In this document: in pieces, positions 17,550 through 26,514 of the stretch
Position numbering within the stretch: the stretch's first letter is position 1
How the letters are laid out: each line of letters opens with the position of its first letter
Origin: Gammaproteobacteria bacterium
Lineage (GTDB): Bacteria > Pseudomonadota > Gammaproteobacteria > Pseudomonadales > Azotimanducaceae
Assembly: GCA_002728675.1 (NCBI GenBank)
Contig: PBVL01000094.1
Span: 1-32,362 of the forward strand
Direction of reading: 5' to 3'
DNA: 32,362 nucleotides
Position numbers and translations under genes: made by a program
Notes under the pieces: generated by a model
Seen by the model: only the letters and a program-made list of their open reading frames with translations
What the model was told of the DNA's origin: nothing
Databases searched by the model: none

Positions 17550-17570
17550 GTTGCGTCCGTCGGACGCAAC
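17550..17570. promoter_or_regulatory. Perfect 21-nt dyad just upstream of the MFS start codon
   Basis: GTTGCGTCCG-T-CGGACGCAAC: 10-bp perfect arms around one base, 9 nt before ATG at 17580. Confidence 0.45.
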
Positions 17571-17579
17571 TGTGGCACG

Positions 17580-19106
17580 ATGCACAGCATCAAAGCGGTA
17601 CTTGAGCAACTCGGGAAAAGCGGTTTGGAAGTTGAATACACGCGCGAGCGCGCCCGTCCGGGGAAAGTTCCGGTTCTCACGAAGGTCTACCAGGGGTTTG
17701 GTGGCCTTGCGAATAGTCACAAAGACTTCGCCTTTGGTACGTTTCTGCTGCTCTACTACAGCCAGATTCAGGGGCTGCCGGCTTCCTGGGTGTCTGCGGT
17801 CATTGCTGTGTCGCTTGTTATCGACGCCGTGTCCGACCCGGTCATTGGTTCGGTGTCGGACAACTTCAAATCGAGGTGGGGGCGTCGCCACCCGTTCATG
17901 ATCTTTGCCGCCGTGCCATTTGGCCTGTGCCTCGGCGCGTTGTTCTTCCCTCCGACCGAGATGGGCGACGGCATCATGCTCGCGTGGCTGGCCTTCTTCA
18001 CCATTGCCACCCGCCTTGCCTACACGTTCTACTTCGTGCCGTGGAATGCCGTTGCCGCCGAGTTCTCAGAGGACTACGTGGAGCGTACGTCGATCATCAC
18101 CTACCGCTACCTGGTGGGCTGGATCGGCGGGGTGATCTTCTTCATCTTTACGTTCCAGGTCCTGTTCCCGAACACGGAGGAATTTCCTGCCGGGCAGCTC
18201 AATCCGATGCATTACCCGACGTTCGGGCTGATCGCGGGCGGACTCATCATCGCGTGGTCGCTCCTGTCGGCTCTCGGTACGCTGCGCGAAGTGCCGTACC
18301 TGCTGCAGCCGGTCAAGGAAACGCCGACGTTCAGTTTCAAACGATCGATCAGTGAAGTCCTGCTCGCATTGAAGAGCAGAAACTTCCGCCTGCTGTTCGT
18401 GATTTTCCTGATGTTCTCCGGTCTGGCGGGCGTTGGCGGCGTGTTCGACATCTACATGAACACCTACTTCTGGGGGCTCACGTCTACTGAACTGCAGTAC
18501 TTCGTCCTGTCGGGGTTTGGCGCCTTGGCCTCCTTCGCATCGGTGCCCTTTCTGCAGAAGACGGTGGACAAACATACCCTGCTGCTGACCTTTCTCTCGG
18601 CGTTCATGACGCTCGCAATCCTGAAGGTGTGCCTGCGCTTCTGGGGCATCCTGCCGGAGAACGGCGAAACGATGCTGCTGGTCTTCCTGGTCTGCCACGG
18701 GATCGTGATGACGTATCTGCTCACCACATGCGGGATCATGGTCGGTTCGCTGATTGCAGATCTGGTCGACGAACAGGAACTCGAAACGGGGCTCCGGCAG
18801 GAAGGGGTCTTCGCGTCTGCGATCAGCTTCGCGTCCAAGGCGACGTCCAGCGTTGGCATCCTGATCGGGGGGATCCTGCTCGACACGGTGATCGCGTTTC
18901 CGCGTCAGGCCGAGTTCGGCTCCGTTGATGACGACACGCTGTTCCTGCTGGCCTTGAATGACGGGGTGATCATTCCGGCACTGTTCTTCATTCCGATCTT
19001 CCTCATCACGCGGATGAATGTGTCGCGCGCGCGGCTTGCCGAAATTCAGGCCGCGTTGGGGCGGGGTGACAACGACTCGTCGAAACCTGACGCCGTGACT
19101 CAGTAG
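17580..19106 (+). CDS. MFS transporter, GPH (glycoside-pentoside-hexuronide:cation symporter)-like
   Basis: VIAVSLVIDAVSDPVIGSVSDNFKSRWGRRHPFMIFAAVPFGLCLGALFFPP...AYTFYFVPWNAVAAEFSEDYVERTSIITYRYLVGWIGG. Start uncertain (GTG 17541 possible). Confidence 0.88.
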   Translation: MHSIKAVLEQLGKSGLEVEYTRERARPGKVPVLTKVYQGFGGLANSHKDFAFGTFLLLYYSQIQGLPASWVSAVIAVSLVIDAVSDPVIGSVSDNFKSRWGRRHPFMIFAAVPFGLCLGALFFPPTEMGDGIMLAWLAFFTIATRLAYTFYFVPWNAVAAEFSEDYVERTSIITYRYLVGWIGGVIFFIFTFQVLFPNTEEFPAGQLNPMHYPTFGLIAGGLIIAWSLLSALGTLREVPYLLQPVKETPTFSFKRSISEVLLALKSRNFRLLFVIFLMFSGLAGVGGVFDIYMNTYFWGLTSTELQYFVLSGFGALASFASVPFLQKTVDKHTLLLTFLSAFMTLAILKVCLRFWGILPENGETMLLVFLVCHGIVMTYLLTTCGIMVGSLIADLVDEQELETGLRQEGVFASAISFASKATSSVGILIGGILLDTVIAFPRQAEFGSVDDDTLFLLALNDGVIIPALFFIPIFLITRMNVSRARLAEIQAALGRGDNDSSKPDAVTQ

Positions 19107-19888
19107 GCGGATGCGCCACCTTCGGCGGGTATGACGGCCGCGTTGACCATCCGCGACTCGTCGGAGGCGAGGAAGACCACCACGTTGGCGATGTCCTCAG
19201 GCATGCCGTAACCGAACGGATGTCGATCGTCGACAAGGCGACTCTTCGTTGCCATCGCCGTCTTGATCTGGTCCTCATCGCTGTTCTCGCCGTCAATGCC
19301 GAAACGCGACGCGACGCGTTCCGAGAGTACGATGCCGGGAGCGATTGCGTTGGCACGGATGCCATCGCGCCAGTAGCGGCCCGCGATGGCCTGGGTCAGC
19401 GAGATGATGCCGCCTTTGGCCGTGGTGTAGACGTGGCCCGGGAAGGCACCTTTCAGCGCGACGATCGACGTGAAGTTCACGATCGTGCCGCCGCCCGCCC
19501 GTTGAAGGTGTGGGATGCCGGCGCGGCAGCAGAGGAAGGGGCCTTTCAGGTCGAGATGGATGGTGGTGTCCCATACGTCGAGATCGACGTCAGTGACTGA
19601 AGCGTCAGCCTGGATCGAACCACCGGCGCAGTTCACGAGCACATCGATCTTGCCGAACTGTTTCGCGCCGGCGTCGAGGGAAGCGGCGACACTCGACTCG
19701 TCGGTGACATCGGTTGGCACGAAGAGCACGGCATCGCCCAGTGCCGCCGCGGTTGCTTTGCCCGTCTCCGGGTTCAGTTCCGCGACGACGACGCGTGCGC
19801 CCTCTGTGACAAACTTCTGTGCACTCGCCCGGCCAATGCCGGCACCGGCACCCGTGATGAAGGCGACCTTACCCTCAAGCCTGCCCAT
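19100..19888 (-). CDS. SDR family oxidoreductase
   Basis: MGRLEGKVAFITGAGAGIGRASAQKFVTEGARVVVAELN...VNCAGGS...VYTTAKGGIISLTQAIAGRYWRDGIRANAIAPG; TGxxxGIG and YxxxK. Confidence 0.95.
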   Translation of the reverse strand: MGRLEGKVAFITGAGAGIGRASAQKFVTEGARVVVAELNPETGKATAAALGDAVLFVPTDVTDESSVAASLDAGAKQFGKIDVLVNCAGGSIQADASVTDVDLDVWDTTIHLDLKGPFLCCRAGIPHLQRAGGGTIVNFTSIVALKGAFPGHVYTTAKGGIISLTQAIAGRYWRDGIRANAIAPGIVLSERVASRFGIDGENSDEDQIKTAMATKSRLVDDRHPFGYGMPEDIANVVVFLASDESRMVNAAVIPAEGGASAY

Positions 19889-20810
19889 GGCTCGGCCTCA
19901 GCTCGCCAATGCGTTCGGGGGTCGGCGTGACTTCGCCAACCGGACTCTCGATACGGCCGTAGGCGTACCAGATCTTGAAGCCGAGCCTCGCCTTCAGCTT
20001 GTCGGAAATCGTATCCCAGAGTTCCGGGTCCAGTGCGAGCGTCTGGTTTTCCTGCTGACGGAACTGGGGAGAACAGAACGTGCCGAGCACGCCGAGCCGG
20101 TCAGGCCCGCCGGTGTGCGCGCCCGTGCCGTGCCACAGTCGGCCGTCGAACACCATCAGGCTCCCGGCCGGGGCTTCAGGCTGGACGATGTCGTATCGGT
20201 CCTGGTTGTCAGGGTCGGGGTGCGCGCCTGAGAGATGAGAGCCGGGCACAACTTCGGTTGAGCCGTTCCGGGCGCTGAAATCGGAGAGCATCCACATGGT
20301 ATTCGCGACGACCGGTGGCGATATGCCGAGGCCCGCGTCGTGGTTGACGAACGCGTCCGTTGGGTTGCGGGTGATGTCCGAGGTCCGCGCGGCCGTGCTT
20401 GCGGTGGCCGGGCCGCGAGGCACGGGCGGCGGCATCCACCACTGATCGGTGTGCAGCCCCATTCTGACCCCGCCGGGTTTCGCGATATTGGCCGAGTGGG
20501 TCGACAGAATGAAGTGTTCGCCCAGCACGTGCCCGACCAGTTCGTCCACCAGCGGATGGGTGATCATGTCGCGGAAGCACGCACCCTTGTTGACGAGATT
20601 CCACATCCGCTGATTCGGGCCCTGTACACCCGGGCCGGCACCGTCGCGGGTCGCGATGCCCAGTTCGATTTCCGCTTCGGACTGTTCGACCAGGCGCTGC
20701 CGCGCCGCTTCCAGCTCGTTGGGGGCGAGTGCATCGGTCACGACGCAGAAGCCGTGTTTCGTGAGGTCTCGCTTCGCCTGGTCGAGGTCTGCTGTAGGCG
20801 TCGGAATCAT
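19875..20810 (-). CDS. Phytanoyl-CoA dioxygenase (PhyH) family protein
   Basis: MIPTPTADLDQAKRDLTKHGFCVVTDALAPNELEAARQRL...RMGLHTDQWWMPPP...GSTEVVPGSHLSGAHP...GSLMVFDGRLWHGTGAHTG; HxD and distal His. Confidence 0.9.
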   Translation of the reverse strand: MIPTPTADLDQAKRDLTKHGFCVVTDALAPNELEAARQRLVEQSEAEIELGIATRDGAGPGVQGPNQRMWNLVNKGACFRDMITHPLVDELVGHVLGEHFILSTHSANIAKPGGVRMGLHTDQWWMPPPVPRGPATASTAARTSDITRNPTDAFVNHDAGLGISPPVVANTMWMLSDFSARNGSTEVVPGSHLSGAHPDPDNQDRYDIVQPEAPAGSLMVFDGRLWHGTGAHTGGPDRLGVLGTFCSPQFRQQENQTLALDPELWDTISDKLKARLGFKIWYAYGRIESPVGEVTPTPERIGELRPSHGQA

Positions 20811-21613
20811 CTGGCGCTACCGAAGAAGCGGAGCTCGACGCTCACCCGCTTCATGGCGTGTTCGGTGTCGGGGATGCGGACCGCGCTGTGCAGCGTCGGT
20901 CTGAACAGGTTCCCGTCGGCGGGCGCCGAGTCGTAGGTCGTGAAGACCAGCGCTTCGTCTTTCGTCATCGCGGAGTAGTAGTTCCAGCGTTGTCCGTCGT
21001 TCGGTCGACAGTAGTGCGCGTTGAACGGCTTTGGCGCGTTCGGATTCAGTTCATAGACGAGGTCGTCCAGCTCGACACTCGTGCGGTCACACACCGTCAG
21101 CGGAAAACGCTCCAGCGGTGTTTCAGTGACCGAACGCCAGATATTGATGCCCACCACGCGGCTGCCCGAGGGCATGCCCATGACCTCGGGGAATGACTTC
21201 TCCACCGACTTGCCATCTTCGGTCAGGAAGTCCGCGTAGTCGTTGTGCACAAACTCCGCCGCGGGCCCGTACTGGATACCGTCTTTCCAGAAGTGATCCT
21301 TGTGCTTTTCTTCACGGAATGTATGGCTCGTGATCGGCTGGAAACTGAAGCCAGGCAGGAGTGTCCGCGTGAGTTCCAGCGCTTCGTCGTAGTGGATGCG
21401 TGCGACTTCCTCCGGGTCAGACCAGTCCTGCACCTTCGAGGGTGAGCGAACGAGCATGAAGCCCTTGCCGTTCAGGAGCAGGTCGGTCGTGTCGCCCGGG
21501 TCCCTGACGACGCCGTCGGTGATGCGGGCATCGTGAATCATCACAGGCACATTCATCTGGGGCGGGTCACCGTTTTTTGGCCCGGAGTAATTGAGAGTGC
21601 TGTGGAAGTCCAT
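20807..21613 (-). CDS. CmcJ/NvfI-family oxidoreductase
   Basis: MDFHSTLNYSGPKNGDPPQMNVPVMIHDARI...FVHNDYADF...GINIWRSVTETPLERFPLTVCDRTSVELDDLV...GQRWNYYSAMTKDEALVFTTYDS; typical CmcJ-like pattern. Confidence 0.83.
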   Translation of the reverse strand: MDFHSTLNYSGPKNGDPPQMNVPVMIHDARITDGVVRDPGDTTDLLLNGKGFMLVRSPSKVQDWSDPEEVARIHYDEALELTRTLLPGFSFQPITSHTFREEKHKDHFWKDGIQYGPAAEFVHNDYADFLTEDGKSVEKSFPEVMGMPSGSRVVGINIWRSVTETPLERFPLTVCDRTSVELDDLVYELNPNAPKPFNAHYCRPNDGQRWNYYSAMTKDEALVFTTYDSAPADGNLFRPTLHSAVRIPDTEHAMKRVSVELRFFGSAR

Positions 21614-21736
21614 GACGTGTCGTTCGTGCTGTTGTTCCTGCGCAACGATGCGCTGAATGCGCTGATCGCGCAAATCGGCTGCCGTCTGCCGGCACTCCAG
21701 CGCCCGCGTGTCGCGTCAAGGGCGGGTGCCAGGGAT

Positions 21737-22009
21737 TCAGGACGTGCGCAGCGCGCCGGGTTCCGCGCGCAGTTCGAGGCATTCGATGCCGCCCAGCTCG
21801 AACTGCCGGCAGACGAAGGGGCGGTCCGCATAGATGGTGCAGCGCATGCTGGAGCGATCGAGCAGGGCGCACCAGCCATCCTCGAGCCTGTGCAGGACGC
21901 GATTGCCCTGCTCGTCCACCTCGACCAGCCATTCGGGGACTGCCGTTTCGCCGAAAAGCGGGACCTCCTGGCGGCAGCAGCGGGCGTTGCAGTCTGAGCA
22001 ACTCACCAT
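21737..22009 (-). CDS. YkgJ family cysteine-cluster protein
   Basis: MVSCSDCNARCCRQEVPLFGETAVPEWL...GWCALLDRSSMRCTIYADRPFVCRQFELGGIEC; CxxCxxxCC plus further Cys. Confidence 0.87.
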   Translation of the reverse strand: MVSCSDCNARCCRQEVPLFGETAVPEWLVEVDEQGNRVLHRLEDGWCALLDRSSMRCTIYADRPFVCRQFELGGIECLELRAEPGALRTS

Positions 22010-22013
22010 GGGG

Positions 22014-22448
22014 TCAGGCGCTTTCCAGCTTCTCGCGCAAGCATTCGACGCCTGCTTCCGTGTTCGTGCGAATCCAGCGCGCACTGAAGTACTCGAGCAG
22101 CTTGTAGAGCCCGCTCATCGTGACGGACCACTCGTGCGTCAGGCGCGTCCCCGTGCCGTCCGCTTCGACCACAAAGCGACCGGTGAACTCGGACGGACCG
22201 CCCTTGCCGCGGTGGGCGAATACGCGCGGCGGATCGAATTCGGTGACGATGAGTTCGGCATCGGGCTGGTTGCTGCCTATCTGCACAATTTCCGTATAGC
22301 GGGTACCGACGCCGATCGCGCCGTCGGAGACTTTGGTGACTTCGATCAGGTCCGGCACCCACTCGGGAGCGCGTTCGAGGTCCGACACGAATGCGAACAT
22401 AGCCTCCGATGGGCAGGCAATGTAGATCTCAACGGTTCCACTCGCCAT
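22014..22448 (-). CDS. SRPBCC family protein
   Basis: MASGTVEIYIACPSEAMFAFVSDLERAPEWVPDLIEVTKVSDGAIGVGTRYTEIVQIG...FTGRFVVEADGTGTRLTHEWSVTMSG. Confidence 0.87.
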   Translation of the reverse strand: MASGTVEIYIACPSEAMFAFVSDLERAPEWVPDLIEVTKVSDGAIGVGTRYTEIVQIGSNQPDAELIVTEFDPPRVFAHRGKGGPSEFTGRFVVEADGTGTRLTHEWSVTMSGLYKLLEYFSARWIRTNTEAGVECLREKLESA

Positions 22449-22578
22449 GCGCGCTTCTCCTTTTCGCTGACTGTGCAAGGTGCGAAGCGCCAGATCAAGA
22501 TGCCCCAGTGCACTGTTTGACGCGGCGCGGGACGCGCGAGACAGTGTGCACCGAGACCGCAACGGCAGGGAGAGAGCG

Positions 22579-23565
22579 ATGAAGATCGGCATCACCGAGA
22601 AGGGCGTCATGCATACGGACCCGGACGAGTTCGACCTTGACACGCGCTTTCGGATGGTCGCGGAGAGCGGCGTCTACGACTACTACGACAAAACACCCGA
22701 AGACCCGGCGCTCGTTGACGCCTATCTCGCCGCGAGCGAGAAACACGGCCTACCGGTCCGCGCAGGTGGATGGTTCTATCTCCTTGGACGGGACGAAACG
22801 CTGCTCAAGGAGAAGCTCGAACTGTCCGCGCGACTCGGCAGCGTCGTTCACAATACCCAGATTCTCTCGAAGCACGCGGACGGGCATTTCGTCACGAACG
22901 ACGAGGTGGTTGCGATGTATCTGCAGGCGTACGAGTGGGGAGACGCGTGCGGTTGTTATCCGACGTTCGAGGTCCACATCAACATGTGGTCGGAGGACTT
23001 TCGGCGCGTCAACGAGGTTGCTGACGCCGTCGAGGCGCGTGGCGTGCCGTTCAGAATGACGCTCGACCACTCGCACGTGATTTTCAAGATCGACAATCCG
23101 GAAGAACAGAAGGTGTTCGACATCGCTTCCGCCGTGGCAAGCGGCGAACTCGTGCTGGACCCGTTCCTTGCAGGCAGCGTGTGTCAGCAGTGGATCGACC
23201 GTGGGCTCGTGCAACACGCCCACGCACGTGCCGCGGTGCCGAACAACCCGCTCAACACCGCTTACTCGGGCAAAGACGGTGCCCCGGGTCGCGGCGTGCA
23301 GTATCCGTTCTTCGAGCCTGCCGAAGGGCAATACGTTGTGCCCTGGGATGGCACCCGGCTCGAGCCCTGGAAAGAGGTGGTGCGCCAGCTCTTCGCCTAC
23401 CACGCGGCGAATGAGTCCAGCCCGCTCGGGCAGGTATCGACCGAGTTCATTCCCGGTCCCGACTATGGAGCGGGACACGGTTACTCGATCTTCGAGCACA
23501 GCGTCGCGTGTGCGACGTGGCTGCGGGAGACCTGGGACGCGGCCCGCACCGTGGCGGCTGCCTGA
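22579..23565 (+). CDS. Xylose-isomerase-like TIM-barrel / sugar phosphate isomerase-epimerase-like protein
   Basis: MKIGITEKGVMHTDPDEFDLDTRFRMVAESGVYDYYDKTPED...FEVHINMWSEDFRRVNEVADAVEARGVPFRMTLDHSHVIF; RBS GGGAGAGAGCG before ATG. Confidence 0.65.
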   Translation: MKIGITEKGVMHTDPDEFDLDTRFRMVAESGVYDYYDKTPEDPALVDAYLAASEKHGLPVRAGGWFYLLGRDETLLKEKLELSARLGSVVHNTQILSKHADGHFVTNDEVVAMYLQAYEWGDACGCYPTFEVHINMWSEDFRRVNEVADAVEARGVPFRMTLDHSHVIFKIDNPEEQKVFDIASAVASGELVLDPFLAGSVCQQWIDRGLVQHAHARAAVPNNPLNTAYSGKDGAPGRGVQYPFFEPAEGQYVVPWDGTRLEPWKEVVRQLFAYHAANESSPLGQVSTEFIPGPDYGAGHGYSIFEHSVACATWLRETWDAARTVAAA

Positions 23566-23566
23566 A

Positions 23567-24523
23567 TCAGTTGGCGCCCTCGATCGCCGGCGTGTGTCTG
23601 CGCACGAACGGCAGCAGGTCGTCGAGGATGTCCTGCAGGGTGACCGCAATCCCGAACCGGGCGTCATGAAACAGCGTCGTCGCGGCGCGTGAGTGGGGGA
23701 TCGGATGCAGCACGTCGGTCTCGTCGCCGTGATGCAGGATCAGCGTTGGCAGCGCAAGTGCCGCAAGTTGCTCGTCGGTCATGCCAAGTGCGGTCTTGTG
23801 CTGGTAAGACTCGAGGTGTTCTCCCGAGCGCCGCATGGCGGCGAGGAACGCGGTGACGTCCTGCGCGAGAAAGCGCTGCTGACGGGCCGGGTCGTTCCGT
23901 TGCAGGTAGGCCGCCCACAAAGGCGTTTTTGCGAGCGCCTCCATTGAGGTGAGGGTCTCGTCGAGGAGGTACTTGAGGTAGTACTCCTCCGAAAGCTGGC
24001 GCCCGGCAATCGGTCCCCCCGTCAGGGGCGCAATCACGATCGCGGACAGGTCTTCCGGGTGGCGATCGGCAAGGATCATGTTCGAGCGCGCGCCGGCCGA
24101 CATGCCGTAGCAGGCCGCCGGCGCCACGCCGAGCCGCCCGATCAGGGTGTGGAGATCTTCGGCTTCCTCGATGGCAAGCGGTTCGCTGCCGAAGGCCACT
24201 TCGGAGCGACCCATATTGCGCCGATCCCAGATGATCACGCGGCAGTCGGGAGCAGCCGCCGCGACGTTGATGGCAAAGTTGCGGAACCCGTCACACTCGC
24301 CCATACCGCCCGGCGTCACGATGAGCGGGACCGGCGCGGTCGGGTTGTAGATCTCAACGTGGAGTGTCACGTCGCGGTCGGGGCGGAGATCGACAGCATG
24401 AATTTCGGACCGAACCCGTTCAGCACGCTCGACCAGTTGCGCGTTGAAATACACCTCGAAATAGGGGTTGTCCGCTGCGCCTTTGAACAGCGTGACGTGG
24501 TCGCGGTCAGGGGGGGTGCTCAT
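23567..24523 (-). CDS. Alpha/beta hydrolase
   Basis: PLIVTPGGMGECDGFRNFAINVAAAAPDCRVIIWDRRNMGRSE...ACYGMSAGARSNMILADRHPEDL; nucleophile elbow GMSAG. Confidence 0.9.
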   Translation of the reverse strand: MSTPPDRDHVTLFKGAADNPYFEVYFNAQLVERAERVRSEIHAVDLRPDRDVTLHVEIYNPTAPVPLIVTPGGMGECDGFRNFAINVAAAAPDCRVIIWDRRNMGRSEVAFGSEPLAIEEAEDLHTLIGRLGVAPAACYGMSAGARSNMILADRHPEDLSAIVIAPLTGGPIAGRQLSEEYYLKYLLDETLTSMEALAKTPLWAAYLQRNDPARQQRFLAQDVTAFLAAMRRSGEHLESYQHKTALGMTDEQLAALALPTLILHHGDETDVLHPIPHSRAATTLFHDARFGIAVTLQDILDDLLPFVRRHTPAIEGAN

Positions 24524-24631
24524 GTGGGTTCCTTCCTGTTACAGACTGGGCGCAGAGTCGCGCGGGCGGCAGGGTACTGGGGCTGGAGACCCTTGGCGAG
24601 CGGTCGCGAGCGGCAACGCGCTGTGGGGGGG

Positions 24632-25276
24632 TCAGTCGTGAATCGGGTAGTCGTCGGCGGCCGCGTGGAAGTCTGCCCATTCCGATTCCGTCAGTAGTCT
24701 GGGTTCACCCAGACGGCGTGCGAGCAGGTACTGCCGACACAGGATTTCCAGCCGGTGCGCGGTGTCGGCCGCGGCCGCGAGTGTCTTGCCGCGGGCGATC
24801 ATGCCGTGGTTGCCGAGCAGGCACGCGGTGCGATCGGCCAGCGCGTTGGCCGCGTCTGCCGCGAGTGCGGGTGTCCCGAATGTCGAATAGGGCACACAGG
24901 GGACGTCGTTGCCGCCAAACGTCCCGACGAGGTAGTGGAAGCCCGGCAACGGCGCGACGTGGCTCGCGAGGGCCACGCACGCGTCGGAGTGCGTGTGTAC
25001 GACAGCCTGGGCATCCGGGCAGTGCGTGTAGATTCCGGCGTGCATCTGCCACTCGGAAGACGGCTTCAGGTTGCCGTCGAACTCGCCGCCAAATGAGCAA
25101 GCGACCAGCGTCTCGGGTGTGACCGATGCCGCGGTTGCGCCCGTCGCCGAGATCAACATGCCGCTCCCGAGTCGCACGCTGAGATTGCCGGACGACAGCT
25201 CATTCAGTCCAAGCTGCTCCATGCGCTGATACTGCGCGGCGAGGGACGCCCGCAGGGATTGCTCCGAACCGTTCAA
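24632..25276 (-). CDS. Class II aldolase/adducin family protein
   Basis: QYQRMEQLGLNELSSGNLSVRLGSGMLISATGA...MHAGIYTHCPDAQAVVHTHSDACVALAS...LLGNHGMIARG; zinc HTH...H pattern. Confidence 0.92.
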   Translation of the reverse strand: MNGSEQSLRASLAAQYQRMEQLGLNELSSGNLSVRLGSGMLISATGATAASVTPETLVACSFGGEFDGNLKPSSEWQMHAGIYTHCPDAQAVVHTHSDACVALASHVAPLPGFHYLVGTFGGNDVPCVPYSTFGTPALAADAANALADRTACLLGNHGMIARGKTLAAAADTAHRLEILCRQYLLARRLGEPRLLTESEWADFHAAADDYPIHD

Positions 25277-26031
25277 AGCTCCATCGGAATCCGGAAGTAC
25301 GTGTCCATGATGTAGTCGCGTTGTTCCAGCAGGGTCGGGTTCATGACGGCGCGGATTGGATCGGGAACCGTCTCGAACCGTGGCCGGACTTTCGGGTGCA
25401 GCGGGCAGCGCTCGGGGGGCATGATCGCGAGCAGGTTGCTGAACGCCGCCCAGTAGAAGTCAACGGCGGACACGGTGTCACCCATCAGGTACCGGCTGCC
25501 GGCAGCGCGCTGCGCCTCGATCATGGCGGTCAGGTGGTTCAGCAGGCTGATGACGCGGCGTTCGGCAGCCTCACCGTCCGCTTCGTTGTAGCCGTACTTC
25601 AACGCAAACGGAGAGGGGGCCTGACCTTCGGCGGGGCGTGCCATGGTGAGGCGATAGTTCCACCCGAGCCCCAGTTCGCCGCAGATCTCGTGCGCGAGCC
25701 CCATGGCCACGATGCGTGCTGCCGGGTCCTCCGGAAGGAGCGGGCGTTCCGGGGCAAGTCGTTCGAGAAGGAACAGGATGTCATTCCAGCGGTTGAGGGG
25801 CGGTTCGTCGTTCCAGGCAACAACCGGACCGCTGTTGGTGCCGGACCACTCGACCAATTCCGGGTTTGCTCCGCCCGGCTCCTGTGGGCCGACAATGTAG
25901 GCGAGTCCCTTGTACTCCATCATTGCTTTCGCTGCCTGGCCCCAGGGGCTCGGCATGCCGCGAACCAGCACCAGCCTGAGGCCGTCGGCGGCGATAGTGT
26001 CGTCAATTGAGTGATAGTCCATGCGATGCAA
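25273..26031 (-). CDS. Glutathione S-transferase-like protein
   Basis: LRLVLVRGMPSPWGQAAKAMMEYKGLAYIVGPQEPGGANPELVEWSGTNSGPVVAWNDEPPLNRWNDILFLLERLAP; stop overlaps the aldolase start (ATGA). Start uncertain (26031 or 26022). Confidence 0.75.
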   Translation of the reverse strand: MHRMDYHSIDDTIAADGLRLVLVRGMPSPWGQAAKAMMEYKGLAYIVGPQEPGGANPELVEWSGTNSGPVVAWNDEPPLNRWNDILFLLERLAPERPLLPEDPAARIVAMGLAHEICGELGLGWNYRLTMARPAEGQAPSPFALKYGYNEADGEAAERRVISLLNHLTAMIEAQRAAGSRYLMGDTVSAVDFYWAAFSNLLAIMPPERCPLHPKVRPRFETVPDPIRAVMNPTLLEQRDYIMDTYFRIPMEL

Positions 26032-26092
26032 TCCGTCTGTCGCTACTTGATGGTGCCAAGCCTGGCGAGGTCGTCAGCCTGGGGTCGGTGGT

Positions 26093-26425
26093 TCATATTG
26101 AGGATGGCGGCGGCGATGACGTGACTTGATGCAGTTTGTCGAGCATCGACTGCAGCGTCTTTTTGTCTGCGGCGGTCGGCACGTGGGCGATGCGCGCGAT
26201 GATGCCGGCAAGCGTGCGCTCGTCGTCGGTCGCGCCGGCTTTCTCGGCAACTTTTTCGATCGTTGCCTTGTGTGCGGCAGACGGGAAGTGATTCAGTTCC
26301 GAGAGAATTGCCGCCATCTCGACGGCGGGACTGGCGTGCCCGTTCGCGTTTGCGGCGAACGGAACGGTGATCAGCATGAGCGCCAGCAGTGAGCCGAGCC
26401 GTCCACAGATTCGTGTCATTGTCAT
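26093..26425 (-). CDS. Small secreted protein of unknown function with internal helical repeat
   Basis: Signal peptide MTMTRICGRLGSLLALMLITVPFAANANG; repeated units LNHFPSAAHKATIEKVAEK / IAHVPTAADKKTLQSMLDK. Confidence 0.68.
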   Translation of the reverse strand: MTMTRICGRLGSLLALMLITVPFAANANGHASPAVEMAAILSELNHFPSAAHKATIEKVAEKAGATDDERTLAGIIARIAHVPTAADKKTLQSMLDKLHQVTSSPPPSSI

Positions 26426-26514
26426 TTTCCGTTGAAGTCGCAATGATTGTGCCCGAGGCCGCGAGGGCGCGCACGCAAGCCGTTGCGACGCGCCGGAACA
26501 GCGAGGAACGATCG

